The position numbers were made by a program, and so were the translations under genes. Of a stretch of DNA of 64,000 nucleotides, positions 24,623 through 33,233 are shown piece by piece. Positions within the stretch are counted from its first letter, which is position 1; each line of letters begins with the position of its first letter. Source of the stretch: an uncultured Oscillospiraceae bacterium (lineage in GTDB: Bacteria; Bacillota; Clostridia; Oscillospirales; Oscillospiraceae); contig CALXFT010000001.1 of NCBI GenBank assembly GCA_944387635.1, positions 16,671-80,670 of the forward strand. The letters are read 5' to 3'. The notes under the pieces were generated by a model, which was not told the origin of the DNA, ran no database searches, and worked only from the letters and a program-made list of their open reading frames with translations.

Positions 24623-25165
24623 ATGCACTACGCGACAATAAAAAACTGCGACATTGCCAACGGCCCCGGCGTCCGGGTCAGCCTGTTTGTATCCGGCTGC
24701 ACCCACCGCTGTCCCGGCTGCTTTAACGAGGTTGCCTGGGATTTTGCTTACGGAGAACCCTTCACCCAACAGACCATAGACACCATTTTGCGGATGCTCG
24801 CTCCCAGCTACATTCGCGGTCTGACTCTGCTGGGGGGAGAACCCTTTGAGCCCCAAAACCAGCCGGCTGTGGTGGAGCTGCTGCGGCAGGTGCGTGGGGA
24901 GCTTCCGGAAAAGACCGTCTGGGCCTATTCCGGGTATCTGTTTGACAGGGACATTCTCTCCGGACGCCTGGGAGATACCTCCGAATATCTGAGCTACCTG
25001 GATGTTTTGGTGGACGGCCCCTTTGTTGAGCAGAAAAAGAACCTGTCCCTGCGGTTCCGGGGATCGGAGAACCAGCGATTGATCGATGTGCCAAAATCCC
25101 TGTCCCAGGGCCGGATCGTGCTCTGGCAGGACTGGCAGGGAGATAAGGGAGGATGGATACGATGA
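24623..25165 (+). CDS. nrdG: anaerobic ribonucleotide reductase activating protein
   Basis: The 180-residue radical-SAM activase has its cluster cysteines at C26, C30 and C33 (CTHRCPGC) and the LLGGEPF strand typical of NrdG. It would install the glycyl radical on NrdD for dNTP synthesis without oxygen. No nrdD is adjacent; instead the stop overlaps the dut start by 4 bases, giving a nucleotide-pool pair. GAGGAGG precedes the ATG. Confidence 0.93.
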   Translation: MHYATIKNCDIANGPGVRVSLFVSGCTHRCPGCFNEVAWDFAYGEPFTQQTIDTILRMLAPSYIRGLTLLGGEPFEPQNQPAVVELLRQVRGELPEKTVWAYSGYLFDRDILSGRLGDTSEYLSYLDVLVDGPFVEQKKNLSLRFRGSENQRLIDVPKSLSQGRIVLWQDWQGDKGGWIR

Positions 25166-25599
25166 AACCGATTCGTGTAAAACTGCTTCGCCCCGGCGCC
25201 AAGCTGCCGACATATGGCTCCCCGGGAGCCGCGGGGGCGGACCTGTACGCCTGTCTCCATGAGCCTGTGACCATTGAGCCGGGGCAGACGTCTTTCATTC
25301 CCACGGGGATCGCCATGGAGGTGCCGGAGGGCTGTGCGGGCCTTGTGTACGCCCGCAGCGGTCTGGCCTGCAAGCGGGGCCTGGCCCCTGCCAACAAGGT
25401 CGGCGTTGTGGACAGCGACTACCGGGGGGAGATCCTTGTGGCCCTGCACAACCACGCTGACCGGCCGCAGCAGATTGTCCCGGGGGAGCGGGTGGCCCAG
25501 ATGCTCATTACGCCGGTGCTGACCCCTGCCTATGAGGCGTCGGAGGACCTGTCAAATACGGCAAGAGACCGGGGCGGCTTCGGATCTACCGGAAAGTAA
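25162..25599 (+). CDS. dut: dUTP diphosphatase
   Basis: The 145-residue trimeric dUTPase has motif 1 AAGADLYA, motif 2 ARSGLA, motif 3 GVVDSDYRGEI, motif 4 ERVAQMLI and motif 5 RGGFGSTGK, all present. It hydrolyses dUTP to dUMP, protecting DNA from uracil and feeding thymidylate synthesis. ATG at 25162 (ATGA overlap with nrdG) is chosen because GGGAGG directly abuts the ATG nine bases earlier. Confidence 0.95.
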   Translation: MKPIRVKLLRPGAKLPTYGSPGAAGADLYACLHEPVTIEPGQTSFIPTGIAMEVPEGCAGLVYARSGLACKRGLAPANKVGVVDSDYRGEILVALHNHADRPQQIVPGERVAQMLITPVLTPAYEASEDLSNTARDRGGFGSTGK

Positions 25600-25619
25600 T
25601 GGTCGGTTTTCATAAAATA

Positions 25620-25687
25620 TTTGTAAAGATTTGGTAAAAATTATCCCGATTTTATCTATGTACTTTCCACAGAAAATTTCATATAAT
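25620..25687 (+). promoter_or_regulatory. Na/Pi symporter promoter with Pho-box-like tandem repeat
   Basis: Two adjacent 11-bp units, TTTGTAAAGAT (25620-25630) and TTGGTAAAAAT (25631-25641), match at 9 of 11 positions. TATAAT is at 25682-25687 but the -35 position holds TGTACT, a poor match, so the promoter looks activator-dependent. The 11-bp phasing is characteristic of PhoB/PhoP-type response regulator sites; phosphate control is inferred from the downstream gene. Confidence 0.5.
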
Positions 25688-25762
25688 GATACCATGGTCT
25701 GTCTGGGAATGAACGGCTTGAACCCCAGGCGGGAACAAAAGAGAATTTAGGAGTATTGTGAT

Positions 25763-27562
25763 ATGGAATTTTTCACTGCCGTCATCCAGCTTCTTGGCGG
25801 TCTGGCGATGTTCTTGTACGGAATCGAGGTCATGGGTGACGGCCTGAAGAACAGCTCCGGCGCTGCGCTGAAGCGGATTCTGGAGAAGGTCACAGGAAAT
25901 GTGGTCATGGGCGTGCTTACCGGCACCCTGGTCACGGCCGTGATTCAGAGCTCTACCGCCACCATCGTTCTGACGGTGGCCCTCATCGGGGCGGGGGTTC
26001 TGAATCTGCGTCAGGCGGTCTCCATCGTTATGGGCGCGAATATCGGCACCACCATCACGGCCCAGATCATCCGCCTGTCCTCCATTGAGGCGGGGGACAA
26101 TCTTCTTCTGATGCTGCTGGATACGGACACTCTGGCGCCCGTTTCCCTGGTCGTGGGCATCATTCTGGTGATGTTTGTCAAGACCACTACGTCCAAGACC
26201 ATCGGTGATATTTTCATCGGCTTCGGCGTGCTGTTTGTGGGGCTGAATATGATGACCGACGGCGTCCGCCCTCTCATCGGAACCGAAGTCTTTCATTCCG
26301 CTGTCGGTGTGCTGAACAACCCGGTTCTGGGCATTCTCTTTGGTCTGATTATCACGGTGATCGTCCAAAGCTCCTCCGCCACCGTGGGCATGCTGCAGAC
26401 GGTGGCCTCGGTGCCGGGGGCCGGCATTACCTTCTCCATGGCCTACCCTGTGATCATGGGCATCAACCTGGGTACCTGCGTCACTACCGCCATGGTCTGC
26501 TCCATCGGCTCTTCCAAGGACGCCAAGCGTACCGGTGTGGTGCACATTGCCTTTAACACCATCGGGACCATTCTGTTCATCATCGTCATGACCGCCATGC
26601 AGAAGATGAACGTCTTCGGGGCGGAATTCTGGGTCCGGAATGTGGACAGCGGCTCCATTGCCAACTTTCAGACCGTATTCAATCTGGTCACCGCCATTGT
26701 GCTGGTCCCCTTTGCGGACTGGCTGGTGAAGCTGTCCACCTGGATCGTCCGGGACGATCAGGAGGAGGCCGCGCGCCATCCCGAACTGCTGGTTCTGGAC
26801 GAAAAGCTGTATATCTCGCCTGCCGTTGCCCTGTCGGAGGCTATTAAGGCCGTGTCCGCCATGGGGCAGCTGGCCAAGGAGAATTTTGTGAAGAGCTGCC
26901 GGGTCCTTGAGAAGTACGATCCGGCGCTGGTCAGCCAGATCAGCCGGGATGAGGAGGACATTGATCAGTTTACCGACCGGGCGGACCGTTTCCTCATCGG
27001 CCTTGCCAAGCACGTGGAGACGGAGTGGGATGACCGGCAGCTGGACATGCTGATGCAGACCGTTCCCAACTTTGAGCGCATCGGCGACTATGCCACCAAC
27101 CTGGTGGAGCTGTCTGAACGGCTCCACGCGGACACCGCCGACTTCTCGGACATGGCCAAGAAGGAGATGCGCCTGATCTGCGACGCGGTCCGCGAGATTC
27201 TGGAGATCACCGTGGACGCTTTCACCGCCGGCAGCAATGAGCATGCAAAGCTCATAGAGCCTTTGGAGGAGACCATTGACGATATGGTCATGATCCTCCG
27301 GGACCGGCACACCAAGCGGCTGAAGAACGGAACCTGTTCCGTGGGATGCGGCCTTGTGTTTATGGAGGCGCTGACCTATCTGGAGCGGGCTTCGGACCAG
27401 TGCTCCTCCATAGCCGTAATGATGCTGGCAAGGAGCAATGAAGAAATTCTGGTCAACCACTACGACTATCTGCGGGAGATTCACACCGGCAGTGACATTG
27501 CCTATCAGGCGGAGCGGGAACGCCGCCGGGAGCAGTACATCAGGCCTCTGAAGGCCATGTAG
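25763..27562 (+). CDS. Na+/phosphate cotransporter family protein with PhoU-like domain
   Basis: The 599-residue NptA/YjbB-type protein has two QSSTAT/QSSSATVG repeats (near residues 54 and 201), the signature of Na/Pi-cotransporter repeats, within eight to nine membrane segments. A helical PhoU-like cytosolic C-terminal domain follows (about 350-590, with ERIGDYATNLVELSE). It probably moves phosphate with sodium. It is monocistronic, preceded by a Pho-box-like tandem repeat and followed by a terminator. Confidence 0.92.
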   Translation: MEFFTAVIQLLGGLAMFLYGIEVMGDGLKNSSGAALKRILEKVTGNVVMGVLTGTLVTAVIQSSTATIVLTVALIGAGVLNLRQAVSIVMGANIGTTITAQIIRLSSIEAGDNLLLMLLDTDTLAPVSLVVGIILVMFVKTTTSKTIGDIFIGFGVLFVGLNMMTDGVRPLIGTEVFHSAVGVLNNPVLGILFGLIITVIVQSSSATVGMLQTVASVPGAGITFSMAYPVIMGINLGTCVTTAMVCSIGSSKDAKRTGVVHIAFNTIGTILFIIVMTAMQKMNVFGAEFWVRNVDSGSIANFQTVFNLVTAIVLVPFADWLVKLSTWIVRDDQEEAARHPELLVLDEKLYISPAVALSEAIKAVSAMGQLAKENFVKSCRVLEKYDPALVSQISRDEEDIDQFTDRADRFLIGLAKHVETEWDDRQLDMLMQTVPNFERIGDYATNLVELSERLHADTADFSDMAKKEMRLICDAVREILEITVDAFTAGSNEHAKLIEPLEETIDDMVMILRDRHTKRLKNGTCSVGCGLVFMEALTYLERASDQCSSIAVMMLARSNEEILVNHYDYLREIHTGSDIAYQAERERRREQYIRPLKAM

Positions 27563-27587
27563 TAAGACCTGATATCCAGTATAAGCG

Positions 27588-27622
27588 AAGATCCGACCGG
27601 AAGGCTCCGGCCGGATCTTTTT
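27588..27622 (+). terminator. terminator after Na/Pi symporter gene
   Basis: Imperfect stem AAGATCCG-CCGG pairing with CCGG-CGGATCTT, followed by TTTTT. Confidence 0.85.
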
Positions 27623-27638
27623 CCGCTCCCGGCATGGG

Positions 27639-27684
27639 AAAATCCTCCGGTATCCGCTTATGCCAATTGAATCAGAGCTTCCGG
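27639..27684. repeat. end fragment of the TA-flanked repeat family, copy C
   Basis: About 46 bases match the 5705-5752 end of copy B with roughly 78% identity by eye, including TATCCGCTTATGCC and TCAGAGCTTCC. The other end is missing. The rest of 27623-27890 shows no gene; a weak hairpin with a T-run lies near 27798-27833. Confidence 0.55.
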
Positions 27685-27890
27685 AAAATTGCGGCTGTGA
27701 CGGGCTTCCCTGGTCCCAGGGAGTAATGGGTATGGCGCGAAAGGCACGGATCATGGGGCGATCACCATAAAGGATGAGCGGACCCATTCAACCAAGACGC
27801 CGTTGACTTATGCGGATTTCGGCGTGTTTTTTTGGAAAATGCCGGGGTTTTGGGGAAGGCGGGCGGGCCTTCTGTTTTTCCTAAGAAAAA

Positions 27891-27945
27891 TGATGCACTT
27901 TTGATGCAAAAATGTGCGTCTTCTGATGCACCTGTTATGTATACT
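27891..27945 (+). promoter_or_regulatory. four 11-bp-phased TGATGCA repeats ahead of the dlt-like operon
   Basis: TGATGCA occurs at 27891, 27902 and 27924, with a degenerate TGTGCGT at 27913, so four units start exactly every 11 bases. TATACT at 27940-27945 is the likely -10; the fourth unit lies in the spacer and no good -35 exists. This is the architecture of an OmpR/PhoB-family activator site; the regulator is not identified. Confidence 0.5.
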
Positions 27946-27975
27946 GGCACTATCCAAACAGAAAGGGTGTTGTGC

Positions 27976-28917
27976 ATGTATACTGAGCCAATGGAAATCC
28001 GCAGCAGATCTGTATGTGCGGGACGCCGTAAGAAACGGGGAAGGAACATCGGCTGGGTCCTTCTGATCCTGCTGGTGTGGAGCGTGACCATCTATCTTCT
28101 GGCCTGCTCTCAGGCGGACGCAAGCAGCACCCAGCCGACTTTCTCCCGAAGCGGAGAAACCGAAACGGAAGGCTTCACTGAAATCGGGGACGATACCACG
28201 CCTCCGGTGATCATCGGAACCCTGGACCACACCATTTACGAGGGGGAGACTGTCTCTTACTTCACCGGCATTGTCGTCACCGATACCCAGGACCCGGAGC
28301 CGGAGCTGACGGTGGACAGCAGCGGCGTCGACGTCCGGACCCCGGGCTGCTATTTCGTTACATATATCGCCAAGGACCGGGCGGGGAACACGACCACCAA
28401 AGCAGCCACGGTCACCGTGCTTCCCATGGAGGCGGGCAGTGTGACCACCCAGCAGCTAAACGAGACCGCCGATGAAATTCTCGAACAGATCATTGCGCCG
28501 GATATGACCACACGGCAGCAGGTGGAGGCCATTTACGGCTGGTGCCGGGAGGCTTTGACCTACAAGAATCAGGAACACGGTACGGACTGGCGGCAGGCGG
28601 CCTATGACACAATCACGGAAAAGAGCGGAGACTGCTTCGGATACTTCTCGGTCTCCAAGCTTCTGCTGGAGCGGCTGGAGATCCCCAATCTGGATGTGCG
28701 GAAGGAGCGCCAGAGCAAGACGGACAGCGACCACTTTTGGAGCCTGGTCAGTGTGGACGGGGGAGAAACCTATTACCACTTCGACTGCACTCCCCGGATC
28801 GGCCAGACCCAGGACTTCTGCCTGGTCACCGACGCGGTTCTGGACGCCTACTCCGACGCCAATAACGGAAGCCACAGCCGGAACCGGTCGCTTTATCCTT
28901 CTACACCGGCGGCCTGA
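27976..28917 (+). CDS. membrane-anchored Ig-like / transglutaminase-like surface protein
   Basis: The 313-residue protein has a basic N-terminus (RRKKRGR), one membrane helix (about residues 25-43), a low-complexity stalk, an Ig-like DUF5011-type domain (about 74-149, DTTPPVIIG...ITAK-like DRAGNTTTK) and a C-terminal transglutaminase-like domain. The likely triad is Cys220 (KSGDCFGY), His253 (SDHFW) and Asp270 (YYHFDCTPR). The active side would be extracellular, acting on wall or surface protein amides. ATG at 27976 follows AAAGGG. A hairpin spans its stop codon; it probably leads the operon with the dlt-like genes 70 bases downstream. Confidence 0.82.
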   Translation: MYTEPMEIRSRSVCAGRRKKRGRNIGWVLLILLVWSVTIYLLACSQADASSTQPTFSRSGETETEGFTEIGDDTTPPVIIGTLDHTIYEGETVSYFTGIVVTDTQDPEPELTVDSSGVDVRTPGCYFVTYIAKDRAGNTTTKAATVTVLPMEAGSVTTQQLNETADEILEQIIAPDMTTRQQVEAIYGWCREALTYKNQEHGTDWRQAAYDTITEKSGDCFGYFSVSKLLLERLEIPNLDVRKERQSKTDSDHFWSLVSVDGGETYYHFDCTPRIGQTQDFCLVTDAVLDAYSDANNGSHSRNRSLYPSTPAA

Positions 28918-28986
28918 GTCCGCCGGTTATCGGAACACCGCGCGGGAGCCGGACTCCCGCTGAAAAGAAGCTGAGGGGATGAGGAA

Positions 28987-30510
28987 ATGAAAAACATACT
29001 GGAATACCTGGAGCAGACGGTCCGCCGGTCGCCGTATAAGATTGCCGTTACCGACGGCGAGAGCGGTATGACCTTCCGGGAGATCTACGACCAGGCGAGA
29101 GCCATCGGCTCCTGGCTGCACAAGGCCGGGATCAGCGGAAAAAGCGTGGCAGTGCTCCTGGGCAGGCAGCCCAAAACCATCGCCGCCTTCCTGGGGGCGA
29201 TCTACGCGGGCAGCTACTATGTTCCCCTGGATACGGAAATGCCGCCCTACCGGATCAAGCAGATTCTGGCGTCCCTGGAGCCGGGCGCCCTGATCTGTGA
29301 CGAGAAGACCGGGGACCTGGCAAAGGACCTGGCCTGTGAGAGACATGTGGTCAGCTACGACCAGGCGGCCTTCGGCGTGATCCGGGAGGAGGATTTGGCC
29401 CGGATTCGGCAGAGGCAGCTGGACATCGATCCGATTTACGTGGTCTTTACCTCCGGCTCCACCGGCGTGCCTAAGGGGGTGGTGGGGTGCCATCGTTCGG
29501 TGATCGACTACATCGAGGAACTTGCTCCGGTGCTCAAATGCGATGAGGAAACGGTTTTCGGGAATCAGACGCCTCTGTTTTTTGACGCCTGCCTGAAGGA
29601 GATCCTGCCCACGATGAAATACGGGGCGTGCATGTATCTGATCCCCAGGCATCTGTTTTCCTTCCCGGTGCGGCTGGTGGAATATTTGAACCGGAACCGG
29701 ATCAACACCCTGTGCTGGGTGGTGTCGGCGCTGACCATGGTCTCCGCCGCGGGGACCTTTGAACGGATCCGGCCCCGGTTTCTCAGAACGGTGGCCTTTG
29801 CCAGCGAGGTGTTCCCCATCCGTCATCTGAAGGCCTGGCAGAGAGCCGCGCCTGGGGCCAGATTCCTCAACTTCTACGGTCCTACGGAGACCACGGGGAT
29901 CTGCTGCTACTATGAGGTGGACCGGGTATTCGCGGACAATGAGACGCTGCCCATTGGCGGCCCCTTCCCGAACACCGAGATCCTGCTGCTGGACCCGGAG
30001 GGACGTCCTGTGGAGCCGGGGCAGCAGGGGGAGATCTACATACGTGGGACCCGGTTGACCCTGGGGTACTACCGGGAGCCGGAACGAAACGATCAGGTCT
30101 TTGTCCAGAATCCGCTGAACAGTCTGTACCCGGAGAAGGTCTACCGAACCGGAGACCTGGCCAAATACAATGACCGGGGGGAACTGGTCTTCCTGTCCAG
30201 GACCGACGATCAGATCAAACACATGGGCCACCGGATCGAGCTGGGGGAGATCGAGGCGGCGGCCAACGGCCAGCCGGGGGTGGAAAGCGCCTGCTGCGTC
30301 TACGACGCCGAAAAAAAGCGGCTGACCCTCTTCTACACCGGCAAAGCGGAGCCCTGGCTCCTGGGCGGCAAGCTCAAGGAGCGGCTTCCGAAGTACATGA
30401 TGCCCCAGAACTTACAGCGCATGAAGGAGATGCCCAGGACCGCCAACGGAAAAGTGGACAGGGCCGGCCTGAAGCAGCTCGCCCTGCGCCTGGGGAGGAA
30501 AGGAGATTGA
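28987..30510 (+). CDS. DltA-like AMP-forming acyl/aminoacyl carrier protein ligase
   Basis: The 507-residue adenylation enzyme has FTSGSTGVPKG (residues 154-164), NFYGPTETTG, YRTGDLA and the catalytic Lys in TANGKVDR. With an adjacent carrier protein, MBOAT and DltD-like protein it fills the DltA place. The DltA-type FCGE segment, whose Cys contacts D-alanine in characterised enzymes, reads FASE here (271-274), so the activated acid may not be D-alanine. GAGGGGATGAGG precedes the ATG. It would act in the cytosol and load the carrier encoded 4 bases downstream. Confidence 0.85.
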   Translation: MKNILEYLEQTVRRSPYKIAVTDGESGMTFREIYDQARAIGSWLHKAGISGKSVAVLLGRQPKTIAAFLGAIYAGSYYVPLDTEMPPYRIKQILASLEPGALICDEKTGDLAKDLACERHVVSYDQAAFGVIREEDLARIRQRQLDIDPIYVVFTSGSTGVPKGVVGCHRSVIDYIEELAPVLKCDEETVFGNQTPLFFDACLKEILPTMKYGACMYLIPRHLFSFPVRLVEYLNRNRINTLCWVVSALTMVSAAGTFERIRPRFLRTVAFASEVFPIRHLKAWQRAAPGARFLNFYGPTETTGICCYYEVDRVFADNETLPIGGPFPNTEILLLDPEGRPVEPGQQGEIYIRGTRLTLGYYREPERNDQVFVQNPLNSLYPEKVYRTGDLAKYNDRGELVFLSRTDDQIKHMGHRIELGEIEAAANGQPGVESACCVYDAEKKRLTLFYTGKAEPWLLGGKLKERLPKYMMPQNLQRMKEMPRTANGKVDRAGLKQLALRLGRKGD

Positions 30511-30513
30511 ACC

Positions 30514-30741
30514 ATGGACACTCTGCTTAAGATCCTGTGGGAACTGCATCCGGATATCAATTTTACAGAGGACACCCGTCTTCTGGAGGAAGGGGGGCTG
30601 GATTCGTTTGACATTGTGACCCTGGTTTCGGAGATCGAGGACGCCTTTGGGGCGGTGATCCGGGCGCAGGACCTGATCCCGGAAAACTTCCAGACTCCGA
30701 AGACCTTGCTGGCCCTGATCCGGCGGCTGAGGGAAGACTGA
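30514..30741 (+). CDS. DltC-like acyl carrier protein
   Basis: This 75-residue carrier protein has its phosphopantetheine Ser31 in GGLDSFD and an acidic helix II (TLVSEIEDAFG). It starts 4 bases after the ligase gene and ends 2 bases before the MBOAT gene. It should carry the activated group to the membrane acyltransferase. The motif is GLDSF rather than the LDSM common in DltC, again hinting at a divergent system. Confidence 0.88.
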   Translation: MDTLLKILWELHPDINFTEDTRLLEEGGLDSFDIVTLVSEIEDAFGAVIRAQDLIPENFQTPKTLLALIRRLRED

Positions 30742-30742
30742 C

Positions 30743-32146
30743 ATGATTCTCCAATCGCCGTGGTTTATCCTGTTCGCGGCGGGGCTTCTGGTGGTGTACT
30801 ACCTGGTTCCCGGCAAGCATCAGTGGAAGGTACTCCTCGCAGGCAGCGTTTGCGCCTACTTTCAGGTGGAAGGGGCGCGCGTGGGCTTTCTGCTGACCAC
30901 CTTCCTGACCACGCTGGTTTGCGGCAGGAAGATCGAACAGGCCCGTGAGCGGGGGGAAAGGGCCGGGGGCTGGCTGGCTGCCTGCCTGGGGCTGAACCTT
31001 GCCCTGCTCCTTGGCTGCAAGGGGAGTCTGCTTCTGCCTCTGGGCATTTCTTACTACACCTTGCAGGCTCTGGGCTATGTCATCGACGTTTACCGGGGGA
31101 CGGAGAAGGCGGAGAAAGATCCGGGGAAGCTGGCTCTGTTTCTGTGTTACTTTCCCCAGCTGATTCAGGGGCCTGTAAGCAGAGCCTCCCAACTGAGAGC
31201 TCCGCTGACCGAGCCCCATGCCTACGACGGCAAACAGGTGTCCTTCGGATTGCAGCGGATGCTGTGGGGCTATTTTAAGAAGCTGGTGATTGCGGACCGG
31301 GTGGCCCCGGCGGTGGAGATCCTGACGCGGGACCAGGCCGGAGGCGGCAGCTTCGCGCTGCTGGCGGTGCTGTACGCCCTGCGGATCTACGGGGACTTTA
31401 CCGGGGGAATCGACATCGTCCTGGGGCTGTCCCAGGCCTTCGGGATCGGCCTGCCCGAGAATTTCCGGCAGCCCTTCTTCTCCGGCAGCGTGGCGGAGTA
31501 CTGGCGCAGATGGCATATGAGCCTGGGGGCCTGGATGCGGGAGTACGTATTCTTTCCCGTATCCGTCAGCAAGCCGGTCCGCCGCCTGGGCAAAGCTGCA
31601 AGACGGAGGCTGGGCGCTTTTGGGAAGCGGCTGCCAGTCTACATTGCCACGATCCTGACCTGGCTGGCTACGGGGCTCTGGCACGGCCTGACGCTTAACT
31701 TCCTGCTGTGGGGGATGCTGAACTGCCTGTTGATCCTGATCGGCGAGGAGCTGGCGCCCCTTTTCCGTGGGCTGAAAGGGAAGCGCTGGTATACGGGATG
31801 TTCCATCCTGGGGACCTGGCTGATTATGGACCTGATCCGGGTCTGCGACCTGTTTCCGGATCCCAGGGACTATTTCCGGGGACTGAAGTCCCTGCTCACC
31901 GGCCCGTGGGGACAGATCCCGGATCTGGGGCTTTCTTCCCTGGACTGGGGGATTCTGGCCCTGGGCTGCGTCGTCATGACCGGGGTGAGCCTGGTCCAGA
32001 GCAGATGGGGCAGCGTCCGGGAACTTCTGTGGAAAAGAGAAACCCTGCGCTTTTGGATTCTGTTCGCCCTGCTGCTGGCGGTGCTGCTTCTGGGCTGCTA
32101 CGGCGTGGGGTATGAGGCGTCCAACTTTATTTACAACCAGTTTTAG
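30743..32146 (+). CDS. MBOAT-family membrane O-acyltransferase (DltB-like)
   Basis: The 467-residue polytopic protein has about eleven hydrophobic segments. It shows the MBOAT core: PQLIQGPVSR, the AEYWRRWHMSLGAWMREYVFFPV segment and the invariant His in GLWHGLT. It is predicted to take the acyl or aminoacyl group from the carrier protein and pass it across the membrane to a surface polymer. The start follows the ACP stop directly. DltB and AlgI are the closest named relatives by architecture. Confidence 0.9.
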   Translation: MILQSPWFILFAAGLLVVYYLVPGKHQWKVLLAGSVCAYFQVEGARVGFLLTTFLTTLVCGRKIEQARERGERAGGWLAACLGLNLALLLGCKGSLLLPLGISYYTLQALGYVIDVYRGTEKAEKDPGKLALFLCYFPQLIQGPVSRASQLRAPLTEPHAYDGKQVSFGLQRMLWGYFKKLVIADRVAPAVEILTRDQAGGGSFALLAVLYALRIYGDFTGGIDIVLGLSQAFGIGLPENFRQPFFSGSVAEYWRRWHMSLGAWMREYVFFPVSVSKPVRRLGKAARRRLGAFGKRLPVYIATILTWLATGLWHGLTLNFLLWGMLNCLLILIGEELAPLFRGLKGKRWYTGCSILGTWLIMDLIRVCDLFPDPRDYFRGLKSLLTGPWGQIPDLGLSSLDWGILALGCVVMTGVSLVQSRWGSVRELLWKRETLRFWILFALLLAVLLLGCYGVGYEASNFIYNQF

Positions 32147-32155
32147 GAGGGGACC

Positions 32156-33205
32156 ATGAAAAAGCTTCGGGCATTTTTTTGCGCGGTTGTGATACTGGGA
32201 CTGCTGCAAGCCCTGCTGGTCCCCAAATATACGGGGAATGTCCGGGAGGGGAACCTGATCCGGGAGTACTACGACAATGCCGGTGGGAACGATGTGATCT
32301 TCATCGGCGACTGCGAGGTATACGAGAACTTCTCTCCCATTACCCTGTGGCAGGAGTACGGCATTCCCTCCTACATCCGGGGAAGTCCCCAGCAGACCGT
32401 CTGGCAGTCGTACTATCTTTTGGAAGAGACACTTCGCTATGAGACGCCGAAGGTCGTGGTCTTCAACGTTTTTGCTTTGAAATACGACACCGTCGAGAGC
32501 ACCGGAGACCAGAGCCGCCGGGAGGCCTACAACCGGATCACCCTGGACGGCATGCGCTGGTCCGGCTCGAAGTGGGGTGCCATCCAGGCCTCCCTGACCC
32601 AAGAGGAACGGCAGTGGGGCGGGGCCTTGACCTATGTGTTCCCGATTCTTCGCTACCACGACCGGTGGTCGGAGCTGACTTGGAAGGATGTGCGGTATCT
32701 GTTTAAACGGGAGACGGTCTCGGACTGCGGCTACCTGATGCAGACCGGTGTGGAGCCCATGACGGACCCCTTCCCTTCGCCGCCGCTGACGAAACGGACC
32801 CTGGGCGACAACAGCTGGCGCTATCTGGACAAAATGGTACAGCTGTGCCGTGACAAGGGCGTTCAGCTGGTGCTGGTGAAGTCCCCCGGACTGTATCCTG
32901 CCTGGTGGCCGGAGTGGGATCAACAGGTGGCGGACTATGCCCGGGAGCGGGAACTGCTCTACATCAACATGATCCCGGCTCAGGAGGAGATCGGCATTGA
33001 CTGGTCCACCGACACCTACGACGCCGGGCTGCATCTGAATGTCAGCGGGGCGGAGAAGGCGGCCTCCTGGTTCGGGCGGATCCTGCGGGATCAGTGCGGC
33101 CTGCCGGACCGCCGGTCCGACCCCCAGGTCTGCGCGCGTTGGGAAGAGAAAACGGCACGCTATGAAGCACGCAAGGGGCTGCTCCTGGAACAGGGGGACA
33201 GCTGA
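32156..33205 (+). CDS. DltD/AlgX-like SGNH-fold protein with Cys at the nucleophile position
   Basis: The 349-residue protein has an N-terminal signal/anchor (residues 5-22) and an extracytoplasmic SGNH-like domain. The block I motif reads IFIGDCEVYENFSP, placing Cys53 where the nucleophilic Ser of GDS normally sits. The Asp289/His293 pair is kept in DAGLHLNVSG. It is expected to finish transfer of the group delivered by the MBOAT. Whether Cys53 acts as a nucleophile is open. It lies 9 bases after the MBOAT gene with GGAGGGG ahead of ATG. Confidence 0.78.
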   Translation: MKKLRAFFCAVVILGLLQALLVPKYTGNVREGNLIREYYDNAGGNDVIFIGDCEVYENFSPITLWQEYGIPSYIRGSPQQTVWQSYYLLEETLRYETPKVVVFNVFALKYDTVESTGDQSRREAYNRITLDGMRWSGSKWGAIQASLTQEERQWGGALTYVFPILRYHDRWSELTWKDVRYLFKRETVSDCGYLMQTGVEPMTDPFPSPPLTKRTLGDNSWRYLDKMVQLCRDKGVQLVLVKSPGLYPAWWPEWDQQVADYARERELLYINMIPAQEEIGIDWSTDTYDAGLHLNVSGAEKAASWFGRILRDQCGLPDRRSDPQVCARWEEKTARYEARKGLLLEQGDS

Positions 33206-33233
33206 TCCAATTTGACTGAAAGAGGGCTGTATG

